The notes: generated by a model from the sequence alone, not told the origin. A stretch of 64,000 nucleotides of DNA from an uncultured bacterium (GCA_938036315.1 CALHPK010000011.1:1-64000), one strand, 5' to 3'. Counted from the first letter of the stretch, positions 34,401-43,833 are shown. Translations and numbers: made by a program.

Positions 34401-37202
34401 AAAACACAAGATTTCACTGAAAAACTGACTTATATCATTCCTACCCCAAATATTACATCATTTACTGAACAGTTTGTGGAACCTCTAACGAGGTTGTACT
34501 ACCGTGTTTATGCATATAACCAAACAGGAACTTGCACACCAACCATCTATTCATCAGTTGATACACCAGCTGGACTTCTCTTTGCCTACGCACTAACAGG
34601 TACAATATCGGACACAATGGGCATACCAATAAATCCACTTGTGTTTGATCTCAATAATGATGGTAAGAAAGAAATTATCATCTCCGACAATTCAAATTAC
34701 CTTTATGCCATATCCTTTCAAATTACCTTAAAAGTATCTGCTACCCCACTATGGGTATACTATACGGGACTTTTAGGCGGAATAATATCAACTCCAGCAC
34801 TCGCAATTTACAATGGAAATGCAACCATTATAGCCCCTGTGCAAAACGTTGCTAACTCTTCGATTCGACTTATTAAGCCAACCGGGAATCTCGAAAGGAG
34901 TATACCTGTTACTTTGGGCAACCCATATCCTGTTGTAGTAACCGATATAAACTCTGACGGAATTTTCGATATGATCATAGTTGTAAATTCCTCATCCTCA
35001 TTAGACTCATCAGTTATGGGATACAGTGCAGGTGGCTCTCAACTTTTCTCGAAAAACTTTACATTAACATTAGAGCGAATGATGTCTCACTCTGCAATAG
35101 TAAAATTCCCTAATGCCTCTACAACCTATGCTATCTGCTCAAATAAAGGTAGACTCCGAGTTATGAGAGGAGCAGAAGAAGAAATGGTTTACTATATTTC
35201 TGGTGAGCCCCAGATCTATACTCCGCAAGTTGCAGATGTTGACAAAGATGGCATATATGAAATAGCTTTCGGAGCAAGTGACAATAAATTCAGAATAATC
35301 AGAGCAATAAAAAATCCAATCTTGAAATATACCACAGGTGGAGAAATTATATCAAAACTTGCATTCTCAGATTTCAATCAAGATGGCGTCACAGATCTGG
35401 TCTTCACCTCGCTTGATAGAAAATTCTACGCAATAAGTGGAACGAACCAAGCACTAATATGCCAAATAACAACTGGCGGCAATATTTGGTCATCTCCCGC
35501 AACGGTAGATATAAACTCAGATGGAATCCCAGATGTAGTATTTGGCTCAGACGATGGAAAACTTTATGCAGTGCGAATTTCACCTTGTTCAACCTTATGG
35601 ACTTTTAACGCTGGTCAAGGTGAAATAAGGTCATCACCAACTATAGCAGATATAGATCTTGATGGAAGTGAAGAAATAGTTTTCGGATATAAGGAAGGGG
35701 GTACAGGAGCGGTTATTGCGCTTTCAAAAAGTGGAACTCCTAAGTGGGTAACTCAAACAATAGGAGGGGTTTTATCTACTCCAGCCATTGCCGACATAAA
35801 TGGAGATGGAACAGTCGAAGTGGTTGTTGGAAGTGAGGACCCTGGCGGAGCACAACCGGGGTCGGTGTACATAATATCTGGTACAAATGGTACAATACTA
35901 AAAAGAGTTACAAATGATGGGCAAGGTAGTAATTTAGCTCATGTCAGAGTCAGTCCAGCTTTGTATGATATAAATGGGGATGGATTCCTTGATGTAATCT
36001 TTGCTGATTCTAATGAGAAACTTTATGCACTAAGCGGAACAAGTGTAAATGCACCTCAGAACCAGTATTACTACCTTTGGGTAACAACCTATCAAGGTAT
36101 CGGGAAACAAGCACCAGCCCCGGGTGGACTCCCCTCGTCTCCTATAATTTTCAAATATGGAGGCTCAATATATATTGTCATCGGCTCGGAAGGAAAAGGA
36201 GTTTATGTTATAAGCGCCGGAGCAAATGGAACAAGCTTATACAGTCAATTTGTTACTGGGCAGAGATGCTACTCAACTCCTGCAACATCTGACTTCAATT
36301 TAGATGGAGTTCCTGACATAGTCTTCGGATGCGATGACCGAAAAGTTTATATATATGATATGAATTCGAACCTTTTAAACTCGTTCGAAACCGCTGGTCA
36401 AGTTCGTTCATCACCACAAATTTATGACTTTAACGGAGACAAACATCCAGATATAGGTATAGGATCAAATGACAAAAATGCATATATACTTGATCCGCAA
36501 CTTATCTGTGAATATAATGTCGGCGCTCAAGTTCGGACTCCACCTGCTTTCTTTGATTTACAAGGAGATGGATTACTTGAAATTGTCTTCGGCGATGAAA
36601 ATAACAGAGTATATGTTATAAGGGCAACAAATTGCTCCCTGGTGTGGAATAAGACATTCTCGGGATCAGTCCGGTCCTCTTTCTCTTCTTTTGATGCAAA
36701 TCAAGATGGGATTCCTGATATAGCCTTTGGAATTTCTAATGCAAAAGAGATCTTAATCATCTCTGGTTTAGATGGTCAAAATATATCTCCATTCCCATTA
36801 ACCGCAGAAGGTGAACCAATAGCAACCCCTGTAATTTCAGACATAGATGGAGATGGTCATATTGAAATTGTGGTTGCTGCTGGGAGTAAAGTCTATGCGT
36901 GGAGATTAACAACCTCGGCTACAACATCTGTTCCCTGGCCAGAATATGCTAATAACAGGCACAGAACAGGTCTATTTGGTTATGAAATCTCATCTTTGAT
37001 GGCGCCGGCTTACCCCACTGGACTTGTAGAGTCAGCCAATACAGATAAAGTAGATGGCACCAGCATCGGCTTCTACAATGATTTCAATTACGGTTGCTCA
37101 ACTTCACAAAAGCCTATCATTACACTTATCACCTCCATAATCCTTATAACAATGATAATAAATAAAATAATAAATAAAAAAAGAAAGATGATAAGTAAGT
37201 AA
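31479..37202 (+). CDS. Giant surface lipoprotein: IPT/TIG, CARDB, 11 Ca-binding-type repeats, FG-GAP propeller
   Basis: The 1907-residue protein has a lipobox LTTC with Cys28. IPT/TIG Ig-like domains (~35-225) and a CARDB-like domain (~225-320) follow. Eleven MopE-type repeats (~325-930) have the pattern W(F/Y)KDxDxDGY...DC(D/N)D...NP. Then come a fibronectin III-like domain (~935-1030) and many FG-GAP/VCBS blades (~1030-1850), e.g. DINGDGTVEVVVGSEDP. The DxDxDG loops predict calcium binding. The C-terminus has Cys, a hydrophobic segment (IITLITSIILITMII) and KNKKRKMISK, like a sorting or anchoring tail. An adhesin or matrix role is inferred. Confidence 0.85.
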   Translation: MYKFIKRSSLSYLIQLYLIQFILTLTTCKRTDISPKIEKVIPDFAWTGQETQVLIIGNNFIPAVKVKGKEAKTEEIPPLVKLGDTELKILSFSESKLEVVVPPKKIPGEYKLRVELANKESASTKFRITRLPKPYVKAITPTTISNSSDTEVTIIGEGFIEISEIILISDSGETISIKDFSSSSTSLSFKVPKKFKAGSYKAIVKNTEGITSELTGEAIKVLKGSSLKVSTQYKLDPSTGKITLIFNITNEGEVTAENIDIQIKSQNNTLKKVNLSEVPGGQTKEISVEIEIDESTQILYSIKFEDSLNPAELYESGEVSICKNKWYKDTDGDGYGNSDEILYSCDRPSGYTQNNLDCNDSDSKINPETVWFKDQDSDGYSDSTTYIGCQNPTGYILTPLSLDDCNDSDPNMNPQTRWYIDRDADGYFGSYITQCTPPTMQGNVTYIAKPLDDCDDNNPNINPNTLWFKDQDGDGYSDGTKLKQCQRPVGFKLPAELKAESGDCDDTNPALNPETVWFKDQDGDGYSDGVTSNQCLRPPGFKLSSELISTSGDCNDGNPKEKPGQVWFKDQDNDSYSDGTTQVQCPRPSGFKLQEELVSTTGDCDDSDNSVHPNASLDCNDNKDNNCDGKIETWAYTDLDGDRYAPSPVSVCVDVVPFPGQITVGYELGTNDCDDSNKDINPETAWFKDTDNDGYSDGTTQVQCPQPPGYKLPGELIATSGDCNDSNASIYPGAPLNCNNGQDNDCSGQVETWFWQDQDSDTWTTSVSICANTMPEGFTSVSKPTDCDDNNASIYPGAPLNCNNGKDNDCSGHIETWFWQDQDSDTWTTSVSICANTMPVGFTSVSKPTDCDDLNPDVNPGTIWFKDADFDNYYPVGGSQVSCTDPYPENSTYAVLSPGDCDDNNPSINPGASEVCNGIDDNCNLLVDEGCGLPPCPTSIVVSSYLATATGRVDVFITWNDIATNEQGFVVEKSKTQDFTEKLTYIIPTPNITSFTEQFVEPLTRLYYRVYAYNQTGTCTPTIYSSVDTPAGLLFAYALTGTISDTMGIPINPLVFDLNNDGKKEIIISDNSNYLYAISFQITLKVSATPLWVYYTGLLGGIISTPALAIYNGNATIIAPVQNVANSSIRLIKPTGNLERSIPVTLGNPYPVVVTDINSDGIFDMIIVVNSSSSLDSSVMGYSAGGSQLFSKNFTLTLERMMSHSAIVKFPNASTTYAICSNKGRLRVMRGAEEEMVYYISGEPQIYTPQVADVDKDGIYEIAFGASDNKFRIIRAIKNPILKYTTGGEIISKLAFSDFNQDGVTDLVFTSLDRKFYAISGTNQALICQITTGGNIWSSPATVDINSDGIPDVVFGSDDGKLYAVRISPCSTLWTFNAGQGEIRSSPTIADIDLDGSEEIVFGYKEGGTGAVIALSKSGTPKWVTQTIGGVLSTPAIADINGDGTVEVVVGSEDPGGAQPGSVYIISGTNGTILKRVTNDGQGSNLAHVRVSPALYDINGDGFLDVIFADSNEKLYALSGTSVNAPQNQYYYLWVTTYQGIGKQAPAPGGLPSSPIIFKYGGSIYIVIGSEGKGVYVISAGANGTSLYSQFVTGQRCYSTPATSDFNLDGVPDIVFGCDDRKVYIYDMNSNLLNSFETAGQVRSSPQIYDFNGDKHPDIGIGSNDKNAYILDPQLICEYNVGAQVRTPPAFFDLQGDGLLEIVFGDENNRVYVIRATNCSLVWNKTFSGSVRSSFSSFDANQDGIPDIAFGISNAKEILIISGLDGQNISPFPLTAEGEPIATPVISDIDGDGHIEIVVAAGSKVYAWRLTTSATTSVPWPEYANNRHRTGLFGYEISSLMAPAYPTGLVESANTDKVDGTSIGFYNDFNYGCSTSQKPIITLITSIILITMIINKIINKKRKMISK
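32450..34275. repeat. Eleven-unit coding repeat array (MopE/putative metal-binding type)
   Basis: Eleven units of about 45-70 codons each begin with an acidic DxDxDGY-like loop and end with DC(D/N)D...(N/Y)P; four also carry C-N-x-x-x-D-N-x-C. Confidence 0.9.
33657..34038. repeat. 192-bp near-identical tandem duplication within the repeat array
   Basis: Two 64-codon units (WFWQDQDSDTWTTSV...) are almost identical at DNA level, with TGGTTCTGGC starting at 33735 and 33927. This points to a recent duplication compared with the diverged other repeats. Confidence 0.88.
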
Positions 37203-37393
37203 ATAAGTAAGTAACTTTATATCCTCCTCAAACTTCCTACGTCTATCAGAAAAATAAAATCTCCTGCTACTGCAATTACATCACAGCAAAGGAAAATGAA
37301 ATTTGAATTGAATGGAGAATTGAACCGAAATGAATCCAGAAAGAACATGAAACATCAGCCATAAAAGTACAAAATTTTAAAATTAAATAAACG

Positions 37394-39472
37394 ATGAGTG
37401 TTGTAACAGAAGGATGCGAGAAAATGCTCTGGGAGATTGCGTATAATCTTTGGTGGTCTTGGGACCCCAAAGCTAAAAACATATTTGAAATACTTGACCC
37501 AATAGTATGGCAAGAATCTATAGAAAATCCCATAGAATTTCTGGGAAAAATTGACCTGCAAGAGCGCCTCAAAAACCAGCAAATAGTAAACTTGATAAAC
37601 TATGTATACACAAGATTCAAAAACTATATGATGAAACACTCACATTATGAGGACATATTTAAAAACCCTATTGTTTTCATTTCAGCTGAATACGGATTGC
37701 ATCACTCTTTGCCTATCTATGCAGGGGGACTTGGGTTTCTCGCTGGAGATATCCTCAAGGAAAGTAGCGATATGGGATTTCCTATGATTGGTATAGGTTT
37801 TATGTACCCTCAAGGATATGTGAAACAAAAAATAAGAGAGGATGGATGGCAGGAGGAAGAATTCTTCTCAGGAAGTAAGGAGAAGATTCCGGCTCAACAA
37901 CTTGTAGACAAAGATGGAAACCCAATCAAACTATCTGTCCCATTCAAAGATGATAAAATTTTTTTCAAAGTCTGGAAAGTAAACGTCGGAAAAACTCCTC
38001 TTTTCCTTATAGACACCGATACTGAAGAAAATCCTCCTGAAAATAGGGGAATATCATCTAAACTCTACATAGGAGATAAAATAGTAAAGCTTAAGCAGAA
38101 AATAGTTCTTGGATTTGGAGCTATAGCACTTGTGAAAAAATTAGGAATAAAACCAACTGGATTTCACATAAACGAGGATTATCCATCATTTGCATGCCTT
38201 GGACTTCTTGTGGAAGAAGTATCCAAAGGGAAAAGCTTCGAAGACGCTCTAAAATTTGTCAGAGCAAAATTTCTATTTACAACGCACACTCCTCTTCGGG
38301 CTGCAGTCAATATATATCCTCCGGATATGCTAAGAGAATACCTGAGCTTCACAGAAAAATATGGAATCAAAATAGATAAAATTTTAGAACTCGGGGTAAA
38401 TCCCGATAATCCATCTGAGGGTTTCAACGCAACCGTTATGGCAATGAGATTATCAAAATACATAAACGCTGTAAGCAGAACCCATCAGGAAGTCACAAGA
38501 AAAATATGGAAGTTTGCAAGCTATGAAGAAATGAAAATAGATTATGTGACAAACGGGATACACATCCCAACATGGATATGCCCAACCCTAAGAGAAGTCA
38601 TTGAAAAATATCTTGGAGAAGACTGGACAGAACTACAAGACAAAAAATTCGTCTGGGAAATGTTCAACTCAATACCAAATGAACTTTTATGGGAAATTCA
38701 TATCAAGAACAAAAAAATAATGATAGATCACATAATAGAAAGGGCAAGAAGAATCTGGGCAAAAGAGAGAAAACAAAGCATAGTGGCAGAAGGAATTTTT
38801 TTTGACCCCGATTACCTAACCATAGGGTTTGCAAGAAGAATAACTGGATACAAAAGAGCGGATCTAATTCTCTACGACACAGAAAGACTGAAAAAGATTC
38901 TTCTTAACCCAGCAAGACCTGTTCAGATAATCTTTGCAGGCAAGGCTCATCCAGAAGATATAGATGGTAAAAAGACAATCCAAAGAATATACAACATAGC
39001 CAAAGATCCAGAATTTCAGGGTAGAATTGCCTTCATTGAAGATTACGATGAAAGATTGGCACATTATCTTGTCAAGGGAGTAGATGTATGGCTTAACAAT
39101 CCTATGCCGCCACTTGAAGCGTGTGGGACAAGTGGGATGAAAGCATCAGTAAACGGAGTTCTGCATATTTCGGTACTTGACGGCTGGTGGCCTGAAGGGT
39201 TCAACGGCAAAAATGGATGGGCATTCGGTGGAGACAAAACTGAAGACAGCTCACAAGATCCGAACGCCTCAGATGCAAATCAAATCTATAACCTAATCGA
39301 ACAAGAAATCGTTCCACTTTACTACGACAGAAACGAAAAGGGAATTCCAGAAAAATGGGTTGAAAAAATGAAAGAAGCAATAAAAACAATTGCTCCGAAT
39401 TTTTCGGCAAGAAGAATGCTGAAAGAATACATTGATAAATTTTACTCAAAGCTACTAGAAGCCTGCGACTAA
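37394..39472 (+). CDS. glgP: Alpha-glucan (glycogen/maltodextrin) phosphorylase, GT35
   Basis: The 692-residue enzyme is of the shorter alpha-glucan phosphorylase type. It has FISAEYGLHHSLPIYAGGLG near residue 95, FHINEDYPSFACL, FTTHTPLRAA, FARRITGYKRADL, and the pyridoxal-phosphate region EACGTSGMKASVNG with the Schiff-base Lys. It releases glucose-1-phosphate from alpha-glucan. The GH57 gene starts 19 bases downstream, so both likely form one glucan-processing transcript with the SRPBCC gene. Confidence 0.95.
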   Translation: MSVVTEGCEKMLWEIAYNLWWSWDPKAKNIFEILDPIVWQESIENPIEFLGKIDLQERLKNQQIVNLINYVYTRFKNYMMKHSHYEDIFKNPIVFISAEYGLHHSLPIYAGGLGFLAGDILKESSDMGFPMIGIGFMYPQGYVKQKIREDGWQEEEFFSGSKEKIPAQQLVDKDGNPIKLSVPFKDDKIFFKVWKVNVGKTPLFLIDTDTEENPPENRGISSKLYIGDKIVKLKQKIVLGFGAIALVKKLGIKPTGFHINEDYPSFACLGLLVEEVSKGKSFEDALKFVRAKFLFTTHTPLRAAVNIYPPDMLREYLSFTEKYGIKIDKILELGVNPDNPSEGFNATVMAMRLSKYINAVSRTHQEVTRKIWKFASYEEMKIDYVTNGIHIPTWICPTLREVIEKYLGEDWTELQDKKFVWEMFNSIPNELLWEIHIKNKKIMIDHIIERARRIWAKERKQSIVAEGIFFDPDYLTIGFARRITGYKRADLILYDTERLKKILLNPARPVQIIFAGKAHPEDIDGKKTIQRIYNIAKDPEFQGRIAFIEDYDERLAHYLVKGVDVWLNNPMPPLEACGTSGMKASVNGVLHISVLDGWWPEGFNGKNGWAFGGDKTEDSSQDPNASDANQIYNLIEQEIVPLYYDRNEKGIPEKWVEKMKEAIKTIAPNFSARRMLKEYIDKFYSKLLEACD

Positions 39473-39491
39473 GTCCGAGCAATATCAAAAA

Positions 39492-40958
39492 ATGAAAAAG
39501 CTATATCTTCTTTTCTGGTGGCACATGCATCAACCCCTGTATAAAGACCCCGAAACGGAAATATATGAACTGCCCTGGACTCTCCTCCACGCACTAAAAG
39601 ATTACAGGGACTTCCCTTTATATCTTGATGACTTCAAAATCAAATGCAACTTCAACCTGACCCCTGTTCTTATAGATCAGATTCAGGAATACTCAGAAAA
39701 AAAAGAAAAAACAAAGTGTATGCTTCTTGATTGCACTCTAAAGCAACCAGATGAACTTACTCTCCACGAAAAATCATTCCTTGCTGAGCTGATAAAAATT
39801 CTTCCTGAAAAACTACTTTCTGTAATCCCACACCTGAAAAGCGAAGTTATCAACAACTCGGCAGAAAAATTCCCCACCCTTGATGTCCAGATTCTCTATC
39901 TTCTCGCATGGGCAGGAAATAAGGCCAAAAACGCAGAAGCAATAAAAACTTTACTACAGAAGGGCAAAAATTACACCCAAGCAGATAAATATTCCTTGAT
40001 CCAAGAAATATTCAACATAATAAAGGAGGTAATTCCAACATACAAAAGGCTAAAAGATGAAGGAAGAATATCAATATCAACATCTGCATATTATCATCCG
40101 ATTCTCCCGCTTCTATTTAATATTGAGTCAGCAAAAGAAGCTGTTCCCCAAATTCAACTACCAACCATAAAAACAGATTTTTCAACGGATGGTAAGATTC
40201 AGATAGATAAAGCCATAAAAAAATTTGAAGATGTGTTTTCACAAAAACTAAGATTTTTGTGGCCACCGGAAGGGGGCGTAAGCGAAAAAGTATGCTCAGA
40301 ACTGAATGAAAGAAAAATAAAAGCAATAGCCACAGATGAAGAGATCTTATTTAACTCCTACGCAAAAGAAAAATCCCTTATATACAAAAGATGGAATTTT
40401 AACGGAATAACAATCCTTTTCAGAGATAGAGAACTAAGCGACCTTATCGGATTTGTGTATCAAAACTGGGATGCAGAACACGCTACAGCCGACTTCCTCT
40501 CAAAACTCAAAAAAATACACGATAGCGTAGAATGGAATCCTTTGGTATCTGTAATATTAGACGGAGAAAACTGCTGGGAATATTACCCACAAAACGGAGA
40601 TGATTTCATAAAAAAACTTTATTCAAAAATTGAAAAAGAAAAATGGATAGAAACAATAACTCTTGATGAAATTGAAAATATTGATGTGCCAGAAGAAAAG
40701 CTTCCGAAAATAGTAGCTGGGAGCTGGGTAGGAGGCAACTTCCTCAAATGGATTGGGTCCCCAGAAAAAAACAAATACTGGGAGATGCTTGCTGATGCAA
40801 AATTAAAGAAACCGGACTCAAAAAACTATGAAAACTTGCTGGTATCTCAGGGCAGTGATTGGTTCTGGTGGCAAGGAGAAGGAAATGTTCCCTTCGTGCA
40901 GAAATTTGACAAGCTTTTCAGAAATAACCTGAAAAAATTCTCCGAAAATTATCTTTAA
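39492..40958 (+). CDS. GH57 alpha-amylase-family glycoside hydrolase
   Basis: The 488-residue protein shows GH57 motifs in order: HMHQPLY near the start, a middle STSAYYHPILP region, WPPEGGVSEKV with the nucleophile Glu (~residue 262) and VILDGENCWEYY with the acid Asp (~360). There is no signal peptide, so it acts in the cytoplasm. Substrate could be glycogen, maltodextrin or branched glucan; pairing with the phosphorylase supports storage-glucan turnover. Only 4 bases separate it from the next gene. Confidence 0.92.
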   Translation: MKKLYLLFWWHMHQPLYKDPETEIYELPWTLLHALKDYRDFPLYLDDFKIKCNFNLTPVLIDQIQEYSEKKEKTKCMLLDCTLKQPDELTLHEKSFLAELIKILPEKLLSVIPHLKSEVINNSAEKFPTLDVQILYLLAWAGNKAKNAEAIKTLLQKGKNYTQADKYSLIQEIFNIIKEVIPTYKRLKDEGRISISTSAYYHPILPLLFNIESAKEAVPQIQLPTIKTDFSTDGKIQIDKAIKKFEDVFSQKLRFLWPPEGGVSEKVCSELNERKIKAIATDEEILFNSYAKEKSLIYKRWNFNGITILFRDRELSDLIGFVYQNWDAEHATADFLSKLKKIHDSVEWNPLVSVILDGENCWEYYPQNGDDFIKKLYSKIEKEKWIETITLDEIENIDVPEEKLPKIVAGSWVGGNFLKWIGSPEKNKYWEMLADAKLKKPDSKNYENLLVSQGSDWFWWQGEGNVPFVQKFDKLFRNNLKKFSENYL

Positions 40959-40962
40959 AGCT

Positions 40963-41619
40963 ATGCCATCGCTCCTATTCATTCTCTTGCCATTCTTAAT
41001 CCTTACTGAAGCCTACCAATCCCCTTCATCGTCCATACCTGTAAAAAGAATTTCAGAAACATTGGATATCAAAAGCTTAAAATCTCTTACAAACAGAGAT
41101 ATAGTGAACTTTATAAGAGTGTGTAATGATTTAGAGGGGAGAAAAACTTATCTTTCTGTTTCCGCTGGGAAAGTAAAAGCCCCACCTGATATAGTGCGCA
41201 AGGCTTTCTTAGATACCAATATCATCAAAAGTGCTATACCATTTATCAGAAAAGCAAATGTGATAAAAGAAGAAGATCAAAAAACTCATCTTGTGGAATT
41301 TGAAGTTGAATTAAAAATTACGATAGTAAAAACATCTGTAAGTTACATATCAGAGATTTACACTGAAGATGATTTTATCTTTTCTGTTGTAAAAACAGGC
41401 AAAAACAAAGGAGGTTGGAGATTAATTGAATTTTTTGAAGATGGGAAAGACACTCTGGTTATATTTTCAATGTGCGAATATATAAGGGTTGTACCTCTTG
41501 CTAATCAGATATTCGATGCAAGCCCGCAGATAGAGATGGGGGTCCTATCTTCAACAACTCTGATCTCACTTACATCAATGAAAAAATATATAGAAAGCAA
41601 TCTTACTCCTCAATTATAG
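40963..41619 (+). CDS. Exported SRPBCC/START-like protein
   Basis: The 218-residue protein has a signal peptide (MPSLLFILLPFLILTEAY). Its ~150-residue domain (VSAGKVKAPPDIVRKAFLDTNIIKSAIPFIRKANVI..., GGWRLIEFFEDGKDTLVIF) fits the ligand-binding SRPBCC fold. It is probably periplasmic and binds a hydrophobic ligand. It follows GH57 after 4 bases, but a functional tie to glucans is not apparent. Its stop lies in a 26-bp duplication. Confidence 0.65.
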   Translation: MPSLLFILLPFLILTEAYQSPSSSIPVKRISETLDIKSLKSLTNRDIVNFIRVCNDLEGRKTYLSVSAGKVKAPPDIVRKAFLDTNIIKSAIPFIRKANVIKEEDQKTHLVEFEVELKITIVKTSVSYISEIYTEDDFIFSVVKTGKNKGGWRLIEFFEDGKDTLVIFSMCEYIRVVPLANQIFDASPQIEMGVLSSTTLISLTSMKKYIESNLTPQL

Positions 41620-41641
41620 AAAGCAGTCTCACTCCTCAATC
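41590..41641. repeat. 26-bp tandem duplication over two convergent gene ends
   Basis: ATAGAAAGCAATCTTACTCC... (41590-41615) recurs at 41616-41641 with four mismatches. Copy 1 carries the SRPBCC stop and copy 2 the last codons of cbiG. Confidence 0.88.
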
Positions 41642-42789
41642 GCAACTGCAAGAGTAATTCCTGCTCCGCTTTTTCCTCTGTATTTTTGCTTCTCCACTAT
41701 GATTTTGGAGTTTTGTCCCGCAGAAAGCAGGGCGCAAGCTTCAGATACAGAAACTACTCCAAGATATTTCTCAGCAAAATGTGAAGGATTCATAACACGA
41801 TCAGAAACCTTTTTTAATTCATCTTTGCTGAAAAACTCCACATCAGCACCGATTCTTTCTTTAAACTCCTCAATAAATCTTTCAAACTCCGTATCACCTT
41901 TTTTAAGATCAACCGTAGAAATTCTTCTTACCGCTAAAAGAGAAATACTAAATTTATCAAAAACTTCTCTGATAAAGTTGTAGAAATCCTCTCGAGTTGC
42001 ACCAGAATCGAATCCGATCCCCACATGAAGCACCGGCGGTCTGTAAAAAACGCATGGAATGAAGATAAAATTCCGATCAACCAATCTATGTGTTATAAAA
42101 AGGCAAGCAGAAAATCCCTTAAGTTTTTCTGGCAACTCATAATCGGAGTGGATGGAAACTTCTTTTACATTATCTGGCAAAGATAAGAATCTTTCACCGC
42201 TTTCTTGAATTATGGCTACGGGTTCGCCATTTACGACTGCCGATGACACCTTAACGAAGGTATCATGATCTGCTTCGGCTTTCCATCCGTATTCGCGCCC
42301 GAATATATCAACTGGAATCGTTCCCAAAGAATCTGATGCTGTAGTTATCACAGGTGTAGCGTTCAAAATGTTTGCTACTTCACGAGCAAGTTCGTTCGCC
42401 CCGCCAACGTGCCCAGAAAGAACACTAATTACAAACCTTCCCACCTCATCTATACACAGCACAGCAGGATCCTCCTCCTTACTTTTCAGATATGGAGAGA
42501 TCAACCTCACAAGCGCCCCCAAGGATATTACAGAAACTATGGCATCATACCTTGAAAAAATTTCTTTTATCACCTCCTTTACACTGCGAAAATATACAGG
42601 CTGAACCTTTGTACATCCCACCTCATCCTTAAACTTTTCTGGAATAAAAATCGTAGTATGAGTGAAATCAATTTTTTCTGAAATTTTTGAGATTATCTTT
42701 GATCCCCCGCGTGTCACCGACAGAAACGCTATGCCGTTTTTGAAAAGAGAACCAAGATACTTCCTCCTTTCATATATTCCATTCATCAA
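41629..42789 (-). CDS. cbiG: Cobalt-precorrin-5A hydrolase
   Basis: The 386-residue protein has the complete CbiG layout. The N-terminal/central domain includes VVSVISLGALVRLISP-like and VLSGHVGGANELAREVA, with SDSLGTIPVDIFGREYGW. The C-terminal domain has LHVGIGFDSGATRED and NPSHFAEKYLGVVSVSEACALLSAG. It opens the delta-lactone ring in the anaerobic B12 pathway. It lies 20 bases after cbiF on the same strand, so the two are co-transcribed. Confidence 0.93.
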   Translation of the reverse strand: MMNGIYERRKYLGSLFKNGIAFLSVTRGGSKIISKISEKIDFTHTTIFIPEKFKDEVGCTKVQPVYFRSVKEVIKEIFSRYDAIVSVISLGALVRLISPYLKSKEEDPAVLCIDEVGRFVISVLSGHVGGANELAREVANILNATPVITTASDSLGTIPVDIFGREYGWKAEADHDTFVKVSSAVVNGEPVAIIQESGERFLSLPDNVKEVSIHSDYELPEKLKGFSACLFITHRLVDRNFIFIPCVFYRPPVLHVGIGFDSGATREDFYNFIREVFDKFSISLLAVRRISTVDLKKGDTEFERFIEEFKERIGADVEFFSKDELKKVSDRVMNPSHFAEKYLGVVSVSEACALLSAGQNSKIIVEKQKYRGKSGAGITLAVAIEE

Positions 42790-42809
42790 CTCTCAATTTA
42801 TTTCTCTTT

Positions 42810-43586
42810 TTACTTACTTTTCCCTTTTTCCTTCGCTTTTCTCACAATGTCAGAATAAGCCTTAGAATAAACAAAAGATTTTGCACCCTTTGACTGTGGC
42901 TGGAAAACCTTTGACACTATAAACAGAGCTTGAGAATCGATACCCTCTTCCTTAGCTTTTATATAAATATCATCCAATGTTCCAAAAAGAATCTTTTCGT
43001 CAGGCCAAGATACCCTGTAACATACCGCACACGGAAAGTCCGGTGAGTATCCCACTTTCATAAGACTATTGGATATTTTCTCTATCATATGAGCTGATAA
43101 AAAAAACACCATTGTAGGCTTCTGCTTAGCTATTTCAATTATATCTTCTGGAACCGGAGTTCTACCAGGATAACGGGTTATAACAATTGTCTGTGTAATA
43201 TCTGGGGCAGTAAGCTCAGTCCTCAAACTAGCAGAAGCACCCAGAAAAGATGATACCCCAGGGATAATCTCAAAGTCAACATTATTTTCCTCAAGTATCT
43301 CGATTTGCTCCTTAATTGATCCAAATATAGAAGGATCACCATCGTGTAGTCTTACAACTTTTTTCCCACCCCGAACATATCTTATCATCAAAGAACAGAT
43401 CTGCTCAACATTCATACCAAAGGAATCTATCTTATCTACTGCTTTCTCTGCAAAATCAAGAATCTTGGGGTTTATGAGTGAACCAGTGTATATCACAACA
43501 TCTGCTTCCTTCAGAATCCTATATCCCCGTAGAGTTATTAACTCCGGATCCCCAGGACCGGCTCCAACAAAATACACTTTCCCCAT
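42810..43586 (-). CDS. cbiF: Cobalt-precorrin-4 C11-methyltransferase
   Basis: The 258-residue SAM-dependent tetrapyrrole methylase has VYFVGAGPGDPELITLRGYRIL, VIYTGSL, VVRLHDGDPSIFGSIKEQ and PGVSSFLGASASLRTELT, the latter typical of CbiF/CobM. It methylates C11, the step before CbiG. The rest of the cobalamin pathway is not in the window. I found no B12 riboswitch upstream; an AGGAGA site precedes the ATG. Confidence 0.94.
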   Translation of the reverse strand: MGKVYFVGAGPGDPELITLRGYRILKEADVVIYTGSLINPKILDFAEKAVDKIDSFGMNVEQICSLMIRYVRGGKKVVRLHDGDPSIFGSIKEQIEILEENNVDFEIIPGVSSFLGASASLRTELTAPDITQTIVITRYPGRTPVPEDIIEIAKQKPTMVFFLSAHMIEKISNSLMKVGYSPDFPCAVCYRVSWPDEKILFGTLDDIYIKAKEEGIDSQALFIVSKVFQPQSKGAKSFVYSKAYSDIVRKAKEKGKSK

Positions 43587-43624
43587 TCTTACCTATTATT
43601 CTCCTTTTTTGACTAGCAAATCAA

Positions 43625-43677
43625 AATTTCAATCTTTCTTTCTTACTTACTTACTTAATTTCAATCTTTCTTTCTTT
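43625..43677. repeat. 20-bp direct repeat around an ACTT tract
   Basis: AATTTCAATCTTTCTTTCTT flanks (ACTT)x3 on both sides. Confidence 0.8.
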
Positions 43678-43774
43678 CCTAATACTTCAAATCTTCTTCT
43701 TCAGTTTCACATGTTGTAAATTATACACTACGGATGGTACAACTGATGTGCCGTGTGGATGAGATTCAGGGTAT

Positions 43775-43833
43775 AATGGTTAATACCTTATGATTAATAC
43801 TTCAATGGTTAATACTCCACGGTTAATACTCCA
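43775..43833. repeat. 14-15-bp unit in four tandem copies
   Basis: ATGGTTAATACTCCA-like units occur four times with minor differences. Confidence 0.82.

Noticed and set aside
37186-37215. GTAA/AAGT short repeats after the giant lipoprotein gene
   Set aside because: Too short and low-complexity to treat as a separate element beyond the general duplication trend.
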